DNA of 64,000 nucleotides, from NCBI GenBank assembly GCA_026003495.1, contig BPHK01000001.1, positions 806,001 through 870,000 of the forward strand, given 5' to 3'. The position numbers and the translations under genes were made by a program. Origin of the DNA: Candidatus Kapaibacterium sp. GTDB taxonomy: Bacteria; Bacteroidota; Ignavibacteria; Kapaibacteriales; NICIL-2. Under the pieces are notes generated by a model. That model saw only the letters and a program-made list of their open reading frames with translations. It did not search any database and was not told where the DNA came from. Position 1 is the first letter of the stretch. Each line of letters begins with the position of its first letter. Shown piece after piece: positions 34,895 through 44,392 of the stretch.

Positions 34895-35901
34895 GCCAGT
34901 ATAACCTCGATGAGCCTGTTCCCCCGCTTCACGTTTCACCGCAGCTAAGCGATGACGATCGTAGGCAGCTTGTTCGTTGGATGATCACAGCGCGCGAGTT
35001 CGACCACGCGATGATTCGCCTCTACCGACAAGGGCGCGCGCTCGGCGGCGTGTACGCACAAATCGGCAACGAAGCAACGTCGGTCGGCGCAAGCTACGCA
35101 CTCGACCGCTCGCGCGATGTGATCTTCCCGATGCATCGGGATATCGGCATGCACTTTGTCTTCGGTGCCCCGCTCGATGGACTGATGCTCAACTTCATGG
35201 CACGCCAAGGGAGCAGCATGCGTGGCACCGATGGCACCGGACATTACGCAGACCCAGCCCGGCGGATCTACGGCAACATCTCGCACCTGGCTGCAATGAT
35301 GCCAGTTGCAGCTGGCTTTGCCCTCGCAGCACGAATGCGGAAGGAAAACATCGTCGTCCTTACAACGATCGGTGATGGCGGCTCGAACGTCGGAGAATTC
35401 CACGAAGCGATGAACTTTGCAGCCGTGCAGAAACTGCCACTTCTTGTCATCATCGAGAACAATCAATACGCCTACTCGACGCCACGCGAACTTGAATACG
35501 CCTGCGAGCGCTTGAGTGATCGTGCAATTGGCTACGGCTGCCCGGGGGTCACCATTGATGGAACCGACGTTGAACTGGTTTATGACACGGTGCGGGACTA
35601 CGCCCAGCGTGCCCGCGCAGGCGAAGGTCCTGCACTCATCGAGTGCGTTACGATGCGCATGCGCGGACACGCCGAGCACGATGATTTCCGTTACGTCCCG
35701 CGCCAGATGCTCGCGTACTGGGAAAAGCGCGATCCACTTGCGCGTTATGAAGCGTTCCTGGTCGAGCATCGCATCGCCGACCAGGAAACGATTTCCCGCT
35801 GGCACGCTGAAATTGCTCAGCAGATCACCAGTGCGATTGATCGAGCGCTCGAGCAGCCATTCCCGCCTGCTGAGGAGGCCTTCCGGAACGTGTTCGTCTA
35901 A
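34891..35901 (+). CDS. Thiamine-pyrophosphate dehydrogenase E1 alpha subunit (pyruvate or branched-chain 2-oxoacid type)
   Basis: This 336-residue protein is the alpha subunit of an alpha2-beta2 E1 component. The TPP motif GDGGSN...NN is present (TTIGDGGSNVGEFHEAM to IIENNQYAYST). YRQGRALGG, HRDIGMHFVFGAP, RGTDGTGHYAD and the phosphorylation-loop region RMRGHAEHDD are typical of pyruvate or branched-chain 2-oxoacid dehydrogenase E1 alpha. The alpha form alone cannot act; an E1 beta partner is needed and none is in the window. It starts in the era stop (ATGA). Which 2-oxoacid it uses cannot be decided. Confidence 0.88.
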   Translation: MSQYNLDEPVPPLHVSPQLSDDDRRQLVRWMITAREFDHAMIRLYRQGRALGGVYAQIGNEATSVGASYALDRSRDVIFPMHRDIGMHFVFGAPLDGLMLNFMARQGSSMRGTDGTGHYADPARRIYGNISHLAAMMPVAAGFALAARMRKENIVVLTTIGDGGSNVGEFHEAMNFAAVQKLPLLVIIENNQYAYSTPRELEYACERLSDRAIGYGCPGVTIDGTDVELVYDTVRDYAQRARAGEGPALIECVTMRMRGHAEHDDFRYVPRQMLAYWEKRDPLARYEAFLVEHRIADQETISRWHAEIAQQITSAIDRALEQPFPPAEEAFRNVFV

Positions 35902-36443
35902 GGTTCGATGACAAGCGGCAGCGAAATGTCTGCATCAGTTTCGGGTGCGCGCGCCTGCCCATCTTTCGTGTTCGGCTCGTAGTGGTAAAGCTGAATGCGC
36001 ACGTGGCCGGGTGTTGGAGCTTGAACAGGAGCGATTGACCACTGCGTCTGCAATCCTAACGGCATACCTCGACTATCGCGATCGGTTATCGCAGTGCTCA
36101 CTGTATTTGCCGCTGAGCCATCGAGGCTGTAGAAAAACTGATGCTCAGTTCCCTGCGAGCGGATAGTGTTGGTGAGGCTATCGCCGTCGGTCGCCAGTAT
36201 TTCCAACGAGCACGAGTACGTCGAGTTTGAGCGGAGCCCGAGAGTGTCCACGATCGGTGGGCTTCCGCCGGGGCCATCAGCATCGCGCCAGCGTGCAGTA
36301 ACAGTATCGCCGCGGCTGCCAACAAGCCGCAGGATAAACGTACCTGGCACTTTATGTTCATCATCGGATGGGCTATGGCTTTTCTCGCATCCGCCAAGCA
36401 GAAGGAGCATAGCGAGTAACGCAAGGGGAAAGGTGCATCTCAT
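35898..36443 (-). CDS. Small lipoprotein linked to a TonB receptor, putative metal-uptake companion
   Basis: This 181-residue protein has a lipoprotein signal (LALLAMLLLLGGCEKS, lipobox LGGC). The mature part reads GTFILRLVGSRGDTVTARWRDADG, then NSTYSCSLEILATDGDSLT, TEHQFFYSL and a C-terminal HYEPNTKDGQ with ETDADISLPLVI. I recall this pattern in flavobacterial lipoproteins beside ZnuD-like receptors, though the family function is not proven. Its ATG overlaps the TonB receptor stop (ATGA) and its stop overlaps the convergent E1 alpha gene by 4 bases. Confidence 0.75.
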   Translation of the reverse strand: MRCTFPLALLAMLLLLGGCEKSHSPSDDEHKVPGTFILRLVGSRGDTVTARWRDADGPGGSPPIVDTLGLRSNSTYSCSLEILATDGDSLTNTIRSQGTEHQFFYSLDGSAANTVSTAITDRDSRGMPLGLQTQWSIAPVQAPTPGHVRIQLYHYEPNTKDGQARAPETDADISLPLVIEP

Positions 36444-38794
36444 TGCAGGCTCTCCAGTGAATGATTGAACGTGCCAAAAGGAATTGTTGCATTGAGTATG
36501 ACGTTCCTACCAGGATTGAGCGCGAAGTAACGGTAGCGGCTCAAGTAATCGCGGTACGGTGTGTCGAGCAGGTTCTGGATCCGAAGTGTTGTTTGGATCA
36601 GTGTGCCTGCAAGAAACCATTGCCCGCCAGCAGTCAGATCAACGGTGAGATAGCCTGCCGGTGGCGGTGCATAATCGAAGACGTTCGGTGAGACCGCAGT
36701 TTGGCGCCGAACGGCTGTTGCCGCAAGTTCGAAATACGGCGCGTGTATCCCAAGCAGATCGTCTGGGTGGAGATGGAGCGCCAGGCGCATCCGATCAGCT
36801 GGCATAAATGCCAGAAAATCGCCGCTGGGAAGTCGAACCCCACGTACCAATGCCGCTTGCATATCGAAGCGGAGGATGTTTCCCATTGGGAGTGAAGCGG
36901 AAAGTTCGCTGCCAAAGATTGCAGCGCGTTGTTGGACGTAGCGCATCGTTGGAAAGACGCCGCGATACGTGACCGTTGGCATCGAGTCCGGAAGTAGTTG
37001 CGTCAGACGTGGAAAGTACTGCGCGTACACTGTTGCCTCGAGCTGGATGCGGTCCAACCTTGTTGTGAAGCTGGCATCGAGTGAGACCGACCGCTCAGTG
37101 CGGAGTTTGCGGTCGCCGATTTCGTACTGCGCAGTGCCGTGGTGTAGGTCGTTGGCAAAGAGCTCCACCGGCGATGGAGGCCTCCAGTACGTGCCAAGAT
37201 TGATGCGGAGGCGAGAGGAGCCACCAATCGTGCGTTCGATGCCACCATTTGCCGCGATACCCGCAAAGAGCATGGTCGTATCGGGATCGTATCGTCCTGC
37301 GGCTTTGTTGTACGGTCGAGCTTGCATCCACTGGAGATCGCCCCGAATACCGAACGATGCAAGCCAGTCGCCGATCGTAAACGTCCGCGTTCCCAGAATG
37401 CCGCCTTCGTAGAGCAAATAGTCCGGCAGGAGAAAGACTTGTCCGCTGCGGACGTTTGATTGCCGAAGGAAGTGCAGACCGAGAACGTTCGTTGCGCCAC
37501 TGTTGGAGAAACGGTATCGGAGTTCGAGCTGATAGCTGGCCAGCGAGAGCTCCAGTGCCGGCCGCTGGAGTGCTTGCTGGAGGAGAGTGCTGTCGGTGTA
37601 CCGTGCAGCGTGGGCGTCGTATTCGCTTCGGTCGTTCCGCTGCCAGCCATAGTGCAGCTCGAGTGTGCCAGCATCGGTGGTGTAGGTGCTGTGAAGGTAG
37701 AGCGTCTGGTGGAGAATTTGCTGACGAGGGTTGCCGATGCGATACGTCCACGGTCGGATGATGAGCGGCCGACCCGCTTCGATCGCGCGCTGCAAATCGT
37801 CGGGATTGCCAAGGTGGGAGGCTGCTAGGATTCCAAGCTCACTGGCAAAGAGCGAGTAGCTTAGCTCGGTTCGCCACGATGCAGCGTCGTAGCCGATTGC
37901 TACCATCCCGCTGCCAGTGCGTGCACCAGTATTGGAGAGCACGTACTGTGGGGTTCGGCTATCGCCTGCAATCGTCCCACTTGCGTAGAGGAGGTAGGCA
38001 GTGTTGGGGAAAGCAAGGTCACTTCCTTGGGCACGCACAGCTGCGGCGCCCATTCCATTGTTCGTTGCTCCCAGTAGCGACAGTTGCCCTTCGAATGCTT
38101 GGTGGTAGCGGAGCGGCGGCGGCTCGATCCGAATGACACCCCCAATCGCTGCGTAGCTCTCCTCCAAGCTCGCTGCACCGCGAATGATAGCAACGCTCGT
38201 CGGCAGAAACGGATCGAGTGCAGGCCCGTGATCGAGACCCCATTCTTGTGCACGGTGCTGAATGCCGCCACTGCTGATTATGACGCGTTCGCTGTGTAGG
38301 CCACGGATGACAGGCTTTGCAATCGTCGCTCCAGTCTGGAGGAGCGAAACTCCGGGAACGTCTGTGAGCAAGTCGCCGAATGTTTGTCCGCGGTGACGAT
38401 CGAGATACTGCCAATCAAGCTGAACCTCGTGCTCTGTTCCTATGGCGAGCGGGCGTGAGCCTTCGACGATGACGCGTTTCAGTTCGATGCTCAGCGGAAC
38501 GAGGAAGACGTCAATTGTTGTGTCACGCGATAACTCGATTGTCAGCACTCGGTCGTAGTATCCGAGTCGCCGAATCCCCAGACGGTAGCTGCCTGGCGAA
38601 AGATTGGCCAGGTGAAAATGGCCGTCGCTTGCGCACCGCGTTCCACGCTGCAAGCCGAGCAGGACGATCTGTGCATCAGAAATCGGTGTGCCACGAGCGC
38701 TGTCACGCACAACGCCGTGGAGGTGGACTCCAGTATCAGATGCTGCCATGCACGCTGCCGTCATAGTCAGCAGTGCTGCGATGAGAGAAGGCAT
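36440..38794 (-). CDS. TonB-dependent outer-membrane receptor (ZnuD-like, with carboxypeptidase-type N-terminal domain)
   Basis: This 784-residue outer-membrane receptor has a signal peptide (ending MAAS). A carboxypeptidase regulatory-like beta-sandwich follows (VHLHGVVRDSARGTPISDAQIVLLG). The plug domain carries TFGDLLTDVPGVSLLQ, KPVIRGLHSERV and AIIRGAASLEESYAAIGGVIRIEPP. A 22-strand barrel then runs to the C-terminus (ILNATIPFGTFN). The plug wording, with QEWGLDHGPALDP, resembles zinc receptors of the ZnuD group. It is likely energised by TonB-ExbB-ExbD, which are not in the window. It lies between a small Cys/His protein gene and a lipoprotein gene. Confidence 0.87.
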   Translation of the reverse strand: MPSLIAALLTMTAACMAASDTGVHLHGVVRDSARGTPISDAQIVLLGLQRGTRCASDGHFHLANLSPGSYRLGIRRLGYYDRVLTIELSRDTTIDVFLVPLSIELKRVIVEGSRPLAIGTEHEVQLDWQYLDRHRGQTFGDLLTDVPGVSLLQTGATIAKPVIRGLHSERVIISSGGIQHRAQEWGLDHGPALDPFLPTSVAIIRGAASLEESYAAIGGVIRIEPPPLRYHQAFEGQLSLLGATNNGMGAAAVRAQGSDLAFPNTAYLLYASGTIAGDSRTPQYVLSNTGARTGSGMVAIGYDAASWRTELSYSLFASELGILAASHLGNPDDLQRAIEAGRPLIIRPWTYRIGNPRQQILHQTLYLHSTYTTDAGTLELHYGWQRNDRSEYDAHAARYTDSTLLQQALQRPALELSLASYQLELRYRFSNSGATNVLGLHFLRQSNVRSGQVFLLPDYLLYEGGILGTRTFTIGDWLASFGIRGDLQWMQARPYNKAAGRYDPDTTMLFAGIAANGGIERTIGGSSRLRINLGTYWRPPSPVELFANDLHHGTAQYEIGDRKLRTERSVSLDASFTTRLDRIQLEATVYAQYFPRLTQLLPDSMPTVTYRGVFPTMRYVQQRAAIFGSELSASLPMGNILRFDMQAALVRGVRLPSGDFLAFMPADRMRLALHLHPDDLLGIHAPYFELAATAVRRQTAVSPNVFDYAPPPAGYLTVDLTAGGQWFLAGTLIQTTLRIQNLLDTPYRDYLSRYRYFALNPGRNVILNATIPFGTFNHSLESLQ

Positions 38795-38855
38795 TTGAAA
38801 TGGTGAAGCGATACGACTGCGCTACTACAAGTCCGGTGTGGAATTGATCACGCTT

Positions 38856-39152
38856 CTACGCAGTCGGCGGTGCGCGGAGTGTGCGGGGGAAAGCAGTCGG
38901 CTGGTGTGGCGCAATTTTTTGCGGGGCTGGAACGTGCAGGGATGCGGTTTGGAGCAGAATCGGGCGTAGTGGAGCGCTCGGCGGTGCAGTTCCCAGAGGG
39001 ATATGGCACAGTGGGCAGTGCTGCGTTTCTGCGCACGTGAGGGTATTCACTCGCTCGTTGCTCGGCGAGTGCATGTGCCAGGAGCTTGCTATCTGCAGGG
39101 CAATCGTGCAGAGCGCAAGCGTCCAGCTAATGAGTGCAAGCATCTGTTTCAT
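38856..39152 (-). CDS. Small exported Cys/His-rich protein upstream of the TonB receptor
   Basis: This 98-residue protein has a signal peptide (MKQMLALISWTLALCTIALQIAS). A short mature region carries HMHSP, a CAETQHCPLCH cluster and a Pro-rich tail. The Cys and His spacing suggests binding of a soft metal, and the layout resembles DUF2946-type proteins, though no assignment is secure. It precedes the TonB receptor by 61 bases in the same direction. A TTG-N20-TAATTTCG promoter ends 9 nt before its ATG. The very short leader has no visible Shine-Dalgarno. Confidence 0.6.
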   Translation of the reverse strand: MKQMLALISWTLALCTIALQIASSWHMHSPSNERVNTLTCAETQHCPLCHIPLGTAPPSAPLRPILLQTASLHVPAPQKIAPHQPTAFPRTLRAPPTA

Positions 39153-39160
39153 CGGCAATG

Positions 39161-39191
39161 CGAAATTAGCGCACCAACACTAGTGGCTCAA
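39161..39191 (-). promoter_or_regulatory. Candidate promoter for the TonB/metal-uptake run
   Basis: On the minus strand, TTG (39191-39189) and TAATTTCG (39168-39161) are 20 nt apart, close to the Bacteroidota consensus with C for T in the -7 box. The start point would fall a few bases before ATG 39152, making a nearly leaderless transcript. Confidence 0.4.
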
Positions 39192-42100
39192 CGTGCACTC
39201 CACTCGGTGTGCGGAGCCGTGCCGAATAGAAGCCTGGTGCTACGTCATCCAGCTGAAGAGCGACCTGGTACGAACGACCTGCCTCAAGTTGGCCGAGTGA
39301 TTGCTTCGTGAGCACCACTCCATTGAGCGAGATTACTTCCAGCTCGTAGCTTCCGCGTTCGTTCGCTGTGATGATCGCAGTCGCGTCGTCGGTCGTTGGG
39401 TTAGGATGAATTTGGAACACCGGGAGCTGGAGCTCCGAACCTAAAAGGCGCGGCCCACCGGCTCCGCAGAGTGTCAAGCACACTGCGCCATTGCCTTGGC
39501 CGGGATTGATCCACGTCGTCGGTTTGATGCCACTGTTGGTCCACCGTGCTTGCACGATGTACATCGAGTCGCACTGGCGGTCGCCGAGCATAGCATCGCC
39601 GAGAAGCTGCGCGATGAGCTGCGGCTGCTGCGATATTGGCGCAAGGAGGGTATCAACGGTTATTGTGATGACGTGGCGATCGTGGGTGCGACGGTTGAAC
39701 GATTGGATCCGACCACCACGGGCGCGAACTCCGCGCGGCATGAACAGTTGATTGGGCACGTCGAGCACAAGGAGTAGCTGCGCATTCGGAAGAACAAGGT
39801 TTGTATCAAGCCTGCCGTAGATGTTGAGCGCAATGCCTTCCTGGCGTGGGTCGAGGATGCGGAGTGAATCGAGCCAAAGCGCAAACCCAATTCCGGGAAT
39901 CGAGGTGGCTTGTAGGACCACGGGAACACTATCGGTACAGGGCATGCCAAGGCTTGTGAACTTTACCCACAGCGTGTCGGGAAAGTCGCCAATGTCCTGG
40001 GCACTGAACTCGACATCGGCAGTAACTGTTTTGGTCACAACGTCCACGTTCATTATCGTGGGTGTTGCCGTGTAATACGCGCTCCACTGCCCAACGCTGA
40101 ATGTAAAGGTCATGCTGCGTGTGTAGTTGTTCGTCAGTCGGAGCGGAAGGGTGCGGCTGTCGCCTTGCTTGACTTCACCAAAGTCGAGCAGCGTATCGGT
40201 CTCAATCGGGACAGTTCGCTCCCCGACAAGCTGGACCGTATCGTGGATCTCTTGTCCGTTGATGATGTAGCGAATCGAAAGTGCAGCAGCTTTCGGTCCT
40301 GCGCGTGTCCCTGCAGGACTGAACTCAATCTCAACGGTAAAGCTGAAGCCGGAAGGAACGCTGTAGGGCAGCGTTGCCCATGGCGATCCGGTGATTCGGA
40401 AGAGCTTCGCATCGGGGCCAACGATTGCCATCTCTTCAAGTTCCGCGCTACTGGAGGGGTCGTTATTCTTGAGTGTGAGCGTTCGCCGCGCTGTCGAACA
40501 TGGCGGAAGCGTGCCGAAGTCAAGCGGACGTGGCGAGATTGCCAGTGCATTGTTGGTCGGTACGATTCGAATCGGCACCGTGATCGAGTCAATGCACGGG
40601 CAGGAAAGGACGATGGTGATCGTATCGTCTATTGGGTTCAGCGTCGTAGGCGTGATGTTGAAGTAGATGTCGCGACTTGCCGAATATGGCGGAACAGTGA
40701 TCGTACGAATAAGCGGCACGATCTCTGGACGTTTTAGCCGAATATCAGCGATACATGCCTCCAGACTGCTGAGATTGCGCACCGTCAGCGGCGGTTGCGA
40801 TTGCGACGTGAAGTTTACCGGGACGTCCACCAGGACATATGGCTCGGGCGAGAACTCAAGCACAAGTGCTTGCTGCTGGACTTGGAGAGAAATTCGGAGT
40901 GGCTCGGTGACATCACGCACAGAAAGTTCTAGGGTTGCTGTCTTGATGCCGTCGTTGTTCTGCGGGTCAATGCGCACTTCGACGATGATGCGGACAGAAT
41001 CTCCAGGGCGCAGGGTATACGCGCCGCTGGGCGGCTGCTCGACAATGCGGAAGTACGTTGCATCGCTGCCCGAGATTGTTGCTGGGAAGTCGAGCGTTGC
41101 ATCGGTGTTGCCGGTGTTGATCAGCCAGAGCGTGTCGCGCTTGAAGCCGCAGGCAACGACCCCGAAATCGAGCAGTGTTTTCCGTGGGACAACTGCCGAG
41201 AGTGTTCCTTGTCCGACCAGGAGAAAACGCAAAGTATCCGGGCACGTAGCACCAAACTGCGCAGTGGTGAAAATCAGCGTGTCTCGTGCAAGACCCATCG
41301 CTGTCGGTGCGAACGTGACATCAATCCAGAGGGTGTCGCCTGCCTGGAGCGAACGTGGGAAGGAAAGCCTCGGCGGTACCGTTTGCCAGCTGTACGGTGG
41401 CTGCGGTTGATAGGTGGGAAGAACGATCACAGAGTCGCTTGTGCTCGGGTTGAGAACGCCAATGCGGATTGTGCGCGTTGCACCGACACGAACGTTGCCG
41501 AAGTCAACGGTGCCGCGCCCATCGTCGCCGATGCTGAGGATTCGGCTGGAAACTCCGCAGACACGAAGCGGGATTGCGAGCGTTTGGTTGCAAAGGTCCA
41601 CGCTGATGGTGAGGGTGTCGAAGTAGTCACCCACATCTGGTGGGATCGCTTGCAGCCGGAGATGAATTGTATCGCTGGCGTTCAGTGTGAATTTCGTTGG
41701 GGGAGTTACGGAAAAGAGTGCGCTGCCTGTTGCAATGCGCTGAATCGTTGCTGCAGCAGAGCCAACAAGTCGAAGGGCGAACGTAAGCTCTTTGGTTGTG
41801 CCGCGGCATGTTTCGGCAAAATCAACTGCTGAGATCGCTCTGCTATCGCTTGTTGCTGTCAGAATGATACCTGCGCTATCAACACGGATGCGCACAGGGA
41901 CGCGCGCGAACACTGCCAGCGGTGTGCCCCCGACGAGCAGGAGTGTATCGCTCTGGATTCCGTAGCGACCTGCTTGAATGCGGTATTCGATGGCAAGTGC
42001 GATAGAATCCCCAGCGGGGATCGTAGCACGAACTGGTTGAGGGCGAACGATGCGGAAACCACTCGAGGGGTCGAGGAAGTAGCCATCGGTGATCGAACCA

Positions 42101-43984
42101 GGTCGGTTGTCAGGATTGACGACGATGACGGAATCGAGTTTGCTTGTTCCATCTGCGCAGGACAGCCGCCCCATGTCGAGCGGTGATGGGTGCACCTGGA
42201 GGGGTGCCGAGAGTATGCGCACAATCCGCCCCGATGCATGAGAGAATACAAGCGCTGGGCGTGCGCTGTAACGCAGGGAACTCTGCTGCTCTCGCTGCGC
42301 AGCAGCAATGTAAAGGTAGTTGCTCCCAGGTGGAGTGGGAAGGTTGTACTGCCAGCGGGCATTTGCTCCAACGACGACCGAATCAATCAAACGCCAGATG
42401 TCACGCTCCGCTTTTGCGAACAGCAACATGGTTTTGCCTGGCGCTCCGCTTCCACCGAGCCTGATGCTCGGCCCTTGAGCAACCGTGATAGTGTCGAGTG
42501 TTGGTCCGCGATAGGATGTTGGCTGTGCGACCAGTGCGTTCAACGTCGGGGCATCCACGCGCGTTCGGCCGTTGCCGCCTTTTCCTGTAGGGGCTGCTTG
42601 TCCGCCACCGATTGCGGTTAGTGAAAGGTCTGTCACCCCCAGTGGGGAAGCAATGCAGATTCCGCCACCGCTTCCACTCCCGCCGCGACGGGATGTAGTT
42701 GTGCCGCTGCCACTTCCATCGGCGCCGTTGGCTGAGAGTGTAAGATGTTCGATTGTTCCAAGCGTAGCGACGGCAATCGCACCGCCACCTCCGCCACCAC
42801 GGCCGCCGCATGCTGTAAACGGAAATGAGGTGTTCCGTGGATTGCCACTGGCACCTCCAGAGCCGCCAGCAAGGGGAATAAGTGTTGTATCCCCGTGAGC
42901 TTTGCCGCCGTTGTTCGATGCTGTGCTAGTTGGAGCACCGTCGGTGCTATAGCCGCCGCCTGCGCCATCGCGATTGTCGGAGACGCCGCTTGCACCACCG
43001 CGGGCACCGTCGGGAGAGCAATCAGGGCCGCTTGAGCAGCCCACACCGCTTGCACCGAACGGGTGCCCAGTACCGCCGCCGGCAGATTCGTAGGCGCCGC
43101 CATCGTTTCCGCTCGGTGTCTGGTTTAGTCCACTGCCGTTCGGACCGGTGCCCGTCCCGACGCTTCGGTAACTGTTGGGGGAGTTCGTGCCACCGCGACC
43201 ACCACCGGTGAAGCCATTACCACCACTGGAACCGCCGCCGACAATGTCGCAGAAATCGCCGCCTCCGCCGCCACCGCCAGGACCACCGTCGGCTCCGCTT
43301 GCATCCACTGTGATGCGCGTTTGCGTCGCCGATACCCCACGGAGAGCGCCTCGTGCCATCAGCACGAGCGGAAGGTATCCCTGATTGCCATTGGATGCGA
43401 TTTGATCGGGATCGTCGGTAGCAACAGTGTACGTCCGCGCACCAAGCAGCAGGCTATCGAACAGGAGCGCTCCACGGCGTGATCGAACCCCCAACGGCGG
43501 CCGTCCGAGCACGGATTCGGTTCGTGTGCGGAAGTCTCCTCCTGGCGTGGGCTGAACGATGTAGAACGTGTCGACTGCGGTAACGCCGTTCGGTGTCCGT
43601 ATGCGGAGAGGAATCCGCCATGCATCACTGAGCTGCCGCCAATCCCAACTATTCGGAGTTGCTGTCGGGGAAATGTAGGCAATGGTGCTAATAAGTCGCC
43701 CCGACCACGAAACAATGAGTGGACCGAACGCTCAGCTTGGTTGAATCATCTGGTCGCCCTAGCTCGATGCGCAGTGGGTCGCTCGGATTTCCCAGAAAGA
43801 CTCCATCGTTTGCACTAAAGCTTGTGCCCTCGATGTCGGCTGCATTAGGAGCGATAAGCTCGACGTACACAGCCATTCCAGGCGCACCGATGTCTGGAAT
43901 CAGGTACGAAAGCACCGGCTGTGCCCACAGGGTGGAGATGCTCCAGATCGAAACAAGCGCGGCAAACAAACTACGCACCGACAT
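39166..43984 (-). CDS. Large secreted T9SS protein with glycine-rich and choice-of-anchor-D domains, frameshifted near its N-terminus
   Basis: The main frame is open from about 43731 to the stop at 39166. Its apparent start is GTG 43512 (1448 residues), but coding sense continues upstream. The first 88 codons (signal peptide MSVRSLFAALVSIWSISTLWAQ, then LSYLIPDIGAPG...) lie in another frame that hits a stop near 43688. Dropping one base near 43723 joins KLSVR to PLIVSWSGR and restores about 1605 residues. Next come a glycine-rich region (about 70-300 of the main frame), at least five choice-of-anchor-D Ig repeats (PLDFGTLPPCSTARR and similar), and a T9SS type A tail (HPNPTTDDATAI ... GFYSARL). 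It is cell-surface or secreted; its role is unknown. Confidence 0.8.
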
Positions 43985-44390
43985 AAGCAATCACCTTCAC
44001 TTCGACAGCAATTGGTGTTGGGAGGGAGCCGACCTCGATTGTTGTACGGCAGGCATTGACGTCTGCGAAATGCTCGCGCCAAAGCTCGTTGAAGATCGGA
44101 AAGTCGCGCTGCATGTTCGTCAAGAAGACAGTAACATCAACGATGTCTTCCCAGCGCGCACCTGCAGCCTCTAAGATTGCGCGCACGTTGCGGAAGACCG
44201 AGAGCGTTTGAGCGGCGATGTCGTAGTCAACGAGATTGCCGAACTCATCGTAGCGATTGCCAGGAATCTCCCCGTTGCCAGGTAGCCGAGGACCGACCCC
44301 AGAGAGAAAAACAAAGTCACCGACCCGACGCGCGTGTGGATAGGCGCCGACCGGACGCGGTGCATTGGGACTTTCGACAATCTGGCTCAT
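43971..44390 (-). CDS. Rid-family deaminase, probably 2-aminomuconate deaminase
   Basis: This 139-residue Rid/YjgF trimer protein reads FVFLSGVGPRLPGNGEIPG, QTLSVFRNVRAILEAAG, VTVFLTNMQRDFP and CRTTIEVGSLPTPIAVEVKVIA. The loop that holds catalytic Arg105 in RidA (EVARLP) is EVGSLP here (119-124), so it is not a canonical RidA imine deaminase. The SGVGPR start and SLPTPIAVE end match the 2-aminomuconate deaminase group of kynurenine and 2-aminophenol degradation. An aldehyde dehydrogenase of the matching type lies two genes upstream, which supports the assignment. It overlaps the next gene start by 14 bases. Confidence 0.8.
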   Translation of the reverse strand: MSQIVESPNAPRPVGAYPHARRVGDFVFLSGVGPRLPGNGEIPGNRYDEFGNLVDYDIAAQTLSVFRNVRAILEAAGARWEDIVDVTVFLTNMQRDFPIFNELWREHFADVNACRTTIEVGSLPTPIAVEVKVIAYVGA

Positions 44391-44392
44391 TG

